NCBI GenBank assembly: GCA_018056585.1
Contig: JAGPFK010000031.1
Coordinates: 1-9,336, forward strand
Length of the DNA: 9,336 bases
Source of the DNA: Clostridia bacterium
Lineage (GTDB): Bacteria; Bacillota; Clostridia; Saccharofermentanales; UBA5734
Direction: 5' to 3'
Both the position numbers and the translations under genes were made by a program. How positions within the stretch are numbered: the first letter of the stretch is position 1; every line of letters starts with the position of its first letter. This document shows, piece after piece, positions 7,565 through 9,336 of the stretch. The notes below the pieces were generated by a model. It searched no databases. It was not told the origin of the DNA and was given only the letters and a program-made list of their open reading frames with translations.

Positions 7565-7584
7565 CCCGATTTATTCATTGTCAA
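7555..7584 (-). promoter_or_regulatory. Consensus sigma-A-type promoter, minus strand
   Basis: Reading the minus strand, TTGACA (7584-7579) and TATAAT (7560-7555) both match the consensus in all six positions and are separated by 18 bases. The next gene downstream is the glycosyltransferase at 7277. This is by far the best promoter in the window. The predicted start point is near 7548. Confidence 0.75.
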
Positions 7585-7589
7585 TCAAA

Positions 7590-7624
7590 ATGACCTGAAA
7601 AAGAGATATGCTTTTTCAGGTCAT
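7590..7624 (-). terminator. Perfect 14-bp hairpin, probable terminator of the hydrolase-esterase operon
   Basis: Arms at 7590-7603 (ATGACCTGAAAAAG) and 7611-7624 are exact reverse complements around a 7-base loop. Read on the minus strand, the hairpin lies 86 nt after the esterase stop and is followed by TTTGATTG, a short U-tract. The stem is only moderately GC-rich and the tail is weak, so a regulatory palindrome just upstream of the -35 box is the alternative. It is not a plus-strand terminator, because the sequence after it on that strand is AACAGGTGG. Confidence 0.55.
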
Positions 7625-7709
7625 AACAGGTGGTTTTTCATTTTGTTTGAACAACGTTTTTAAATCTGAACAAGAACTTTGTGTCTCGTTTTTAATCGGG
7701 GCACCCGCG

Positions 7710-8660
7710 TCATGAGTGTTCCAATTGCTGCATCCAAAATGGCTTTTCAGGAAGCGGCAAGGCAAAATGCCTCTTCAGCCAGGTTTCTGACAAAATCACC
7801 CATTGCGCGGCCGCTTCGTTGATTTCCATGCGGGATGAGGCGGTCGACTGATCGGCTAGGCTGAGGCCGTGCGGGCCGCTTTCGAAAACATGAATCTCAA
7901 AAGGCACATCAGAAGCTGCGCAGGCGCTGGCCAGACGAGTGGCGTTTTCAACTGGCACAAGGCTGTCTTCAAAGGTAGCCCAGATGAACAGAGGCGGGGT
8001 CTGTTTCGTAACATGAAGAGCGGGGCTGACTTCGTCGAGCATTTTCTCATCCGGCGTTTTTGTTCCCAGATAAGCCATGCAGGAGGCTTCGAACAGAAGT
8101 TTCGCGAATGGGTCGGAACCGGCTTTGGCTAGCAGATGATAATCACCGATGGGATAACCGAGGATGGCGGCTGCCGGTCGAAAAAGTTCTTTATCTTTTT
8201 TGAAATAATCCGTAATGACTGGTTTGTCCCAATAAACCGAATACAGGGCACAGTTGTGACCTCCTGCTGAAAAGCCGCAGATCGCCATGCGTTCCGGATC
8301 TAAAAGAAAATCATCGGCATGTTCTCTGAGATAAAGGAAGGCCTTTGCGATGTCACGCAGAGGCGCGGGATAAAGGCTTCGCGGATTGACTTTCAGATCA
8401 GAAGAAACAGGAAAAAATCCAGGCTGATTGTTGCTGTATGTTGAGTACCGTAAAACAAAGGCATGATAACCCATGGCCGCAAAGCGAATAGCCACTGGCT
8501 CAGCTTCTCTGTCAGAACAATTGAGATATGCGCCGCCCGGACAGATCAGGACGCCCGGCCGCTTCTTCCCGTTTAGCATTTCTGTCGAATCGCTCAGAAC
8601 ATAAGTTGTCAGAGTCACATCCGGTCTTTCCGGATAAAGATTGATGGTTTCCGTTAACAT
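7710..8660 (-). CDS. Alpha/beta-hydrolase esterase (acetyl/xylan esterase-like)
   Basis: 316 residues, ATG start with AGGGGGGAG (8673-8665) just upstream. The alpha/beta-hydrolase core is complete: the oxyanion-region motif 'ICPGGAY' (39-45) is followed by 'DREAEPVAIRFAAMGYHAFVLRYS', nucleophile elbow 'GFSAGG' with Ser131, acid Asp232 in 'WATFEDSLVP', and His264 in 'SGPHGLSL'. Proteins of this type remove acetyl or similar acyl groups from sugars and are often encoded next to glycoside hydrolases. No signal peptide is seen, so it should act in the cytoplasm. It follows the GH1 gene by 19 bases on the same strand and so is very likely co-transcribed, removing esters that would block the glycosidase. 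The substrate is inferred from context; some relatives carry loose annotations such as xylanase, which the fold does not support. Confidence 0.88.
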   Translation of the reverse strand: MLTETINLYPERPDVTLTTYVLSDSTEMLNGKKRPGVLICPGGAYLNCSDREAEPVAIRFAAMGYHAFVLRYSTYSNNQPGFFPVSSDLKVNPRSLYPAPLRDIAKAFLYLREHADDFLLDPERMAICGFSAGGHNCALYSVYWDKPVITDYFKKDKELFRPAAAILGYPIGDYHLLAKAGSDPFAKLLFEASCMAYLGTKTPDEKMLDEVSPALHVTKQTPPLFIWATFEDSLVPVENATRLASACAASDVPFEIHVFESGPHGLSLADQSTASSRMEINEAAAQWVILSETWLKRHFALPLPEKPFWMQQLEHS

Positions 8661-8679
8661 AGAACTCCCCCCTGTTTGA

Positions 8680-9336
8680 TCAAGAAAGCAAATGATCGCC
8701 GTTTTGCCTGATCAGCGAGCGATACCAGAAACCTGAATCTTTTATCGTTCGCTTTTGTGTTCTGAAATCAACATGAACCAAACCATGCCGCGGATCATAA
8801 CCGCTTGCCCATTCAAAGCTGTCCAGTAAAGACCAGCAGGTATACCCCAAAATATCAATCCCTTCGTCCGCTGCTTTTTTCAACTGCCCGAGATACCGTG
8901 ATAAAAAGTCTATTCGTTGCGTATCGTGCACGGCGCCATCCAGGCAGATCCAATCATTCAGCGCGCAGCCATTTTCTGTGATCAACAGCGGCTTCTTGTA
9001 ACGATCAGACCAAAACTTTGCAGACCAGTAAAGAACCTCCGGCGTGACGCAAAGCCCGGCCGATGTTTTGGGGCAGCCCGGATATTCGCAGGCTTCATTG
9101 ATCTCTCTTCCATCCCGAAACACGGTGCTCGATTGATAAACATTATAAGCAAAAAAATCGATCGGCTGACTGACAAGGGCCCACTCTTCTTCGCTGAACG
9201 AAAACAGTGCATCGCCAAAACGTTCGGCAGCACCATCCGGAAAACACCCGAACAAAATGGGGTCTGTGAACCAGGTGTGACTCATCAAGAAATGATCACG
9301 CAACTTCAGGCTGTCATTTCGTGCTTTCAGAATCGA
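8680..9336 (-). CDS. Glycoside hydrolase family 1 (beta-glucosidase / 6-phospho-beta-glucosidase type), C-terminal half
   Basis: 218 codons open through the right edge; the N-terminal half, including the acid/base 'NEP' motif, lies outside. A TTG at 9303 is inside the gene and is not the start. Visible GH1 features are 'WFTDPILFGCFPD', the 'IDFFAYNVYQSS' strand (family 'DFiGiNyYtS'), nucleophile glutamate in 'LLITENG' (codon 8974-8976), then 'HDTQRIDFLSRYLGQL', 'GIDILGYTCWSLLDSFEW' and 'GYDPRHGLVHVDF'. The usual 'DNFEW' is 'DSFEW' and 'RFGL' is 'RHGL', both mild changes. The Glu-Trp aglycone/glycone-binding residues are kept. Family members cleave beta-linked glucosides, galactosides or their 6-phosphates; the visible half does not settle which. 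It leads an operon with the esterase. Confidence 0.93.
   Translation of the reverse strand, partial: SILKARNDSLKLRDHFLMSHTWFTDPILFGCFPDGAAERFGDALFSFSEEEWALVSQPIDFFAYNVYQSSTVFRDGREINEACEYPGCPKTSAGLCVTPEVLYWSAKFWSDRYKKPLLITENGCALNDWICLDGAVHDTQRIDFLSRYLGQLKKAADEGIDILGYTCWSLLDSFEWASGYDPRHGLVHVDFRTQKRTIKDSGFWYRSLIRQNGDHLLS

Overview
The window looks like chromosomal DNA from a mid-GC bacterium. The features pointing to Bacillota are strong AGGAGG/AGGAG/AGGGGGG ribosome-binding sites, a consensus TTGACA/TATAAT promoter, GTG and TTG starts, and SH3b and proline/threonine linkers of the kind common in Gram-positive surface proteins. An Anaerolineae-type Chloroflexota host cannot be excluded. No mobile element, tRNA, rRNA or CRISPR array was seen. 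Gene order is tight everywhere except one AT-rich gap of about 430 bases.

Region 1 (1-5701) is a divergent cell-envelope module. On the minus strand, a GTG-started gene runs off the left edge (1-1093). It encodes a cytosolic domain that resembles a PP2C phosphatase stripped of its metal ligands, then one membrane helix, a Pro/Thr linker and the start of an SH3b domain outside the cell. On the plus strand, three genes overlap by 4 bases each and form one operon: a MoxR-type AAA+ ATPase (1249-2187), a membrane-anchored DUF58 protein (2184-3383) and a TgpA-like membrane transglutaminase with an intact Cys-His-Asp triad (3380-5701). A 155-base spacer holds the two possible divergent promoters. 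The likely theme is an ATPase-driven complex acting on an envelope transglutaminase, with the SH3b protein as a possible wall-sensing or scaffold partner. That link is inferred from gene position.

Region 2 (5709-7277, minus) is a multi-spanning GT-C/GT39-like glycosyltransferase, convergent with the transglutaminase gene and only 7 bases from it. Its best start is TTG at 7277, chosen by an AGGAG site. The gap upstream (7278-7709) contains a near-perfect promoter (7555-7584), a dyad over its -10 box, a perfect 14-bp inverted repeat (7590-7624), and a leader of about 270 nt with no assigned function.

Region 3 (7710-9336, minus) is a carbohydrate-use pair: the C-terminal half of a family 1 glycoside hydrolase (running off the right edge), followed 19 bases later by an alpha/beta-hydrolase esterase. 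Neither visible part shows a secretion signal. They probably act together in the cytoplasm on imported, acylated oligosaccharides or glycosides.
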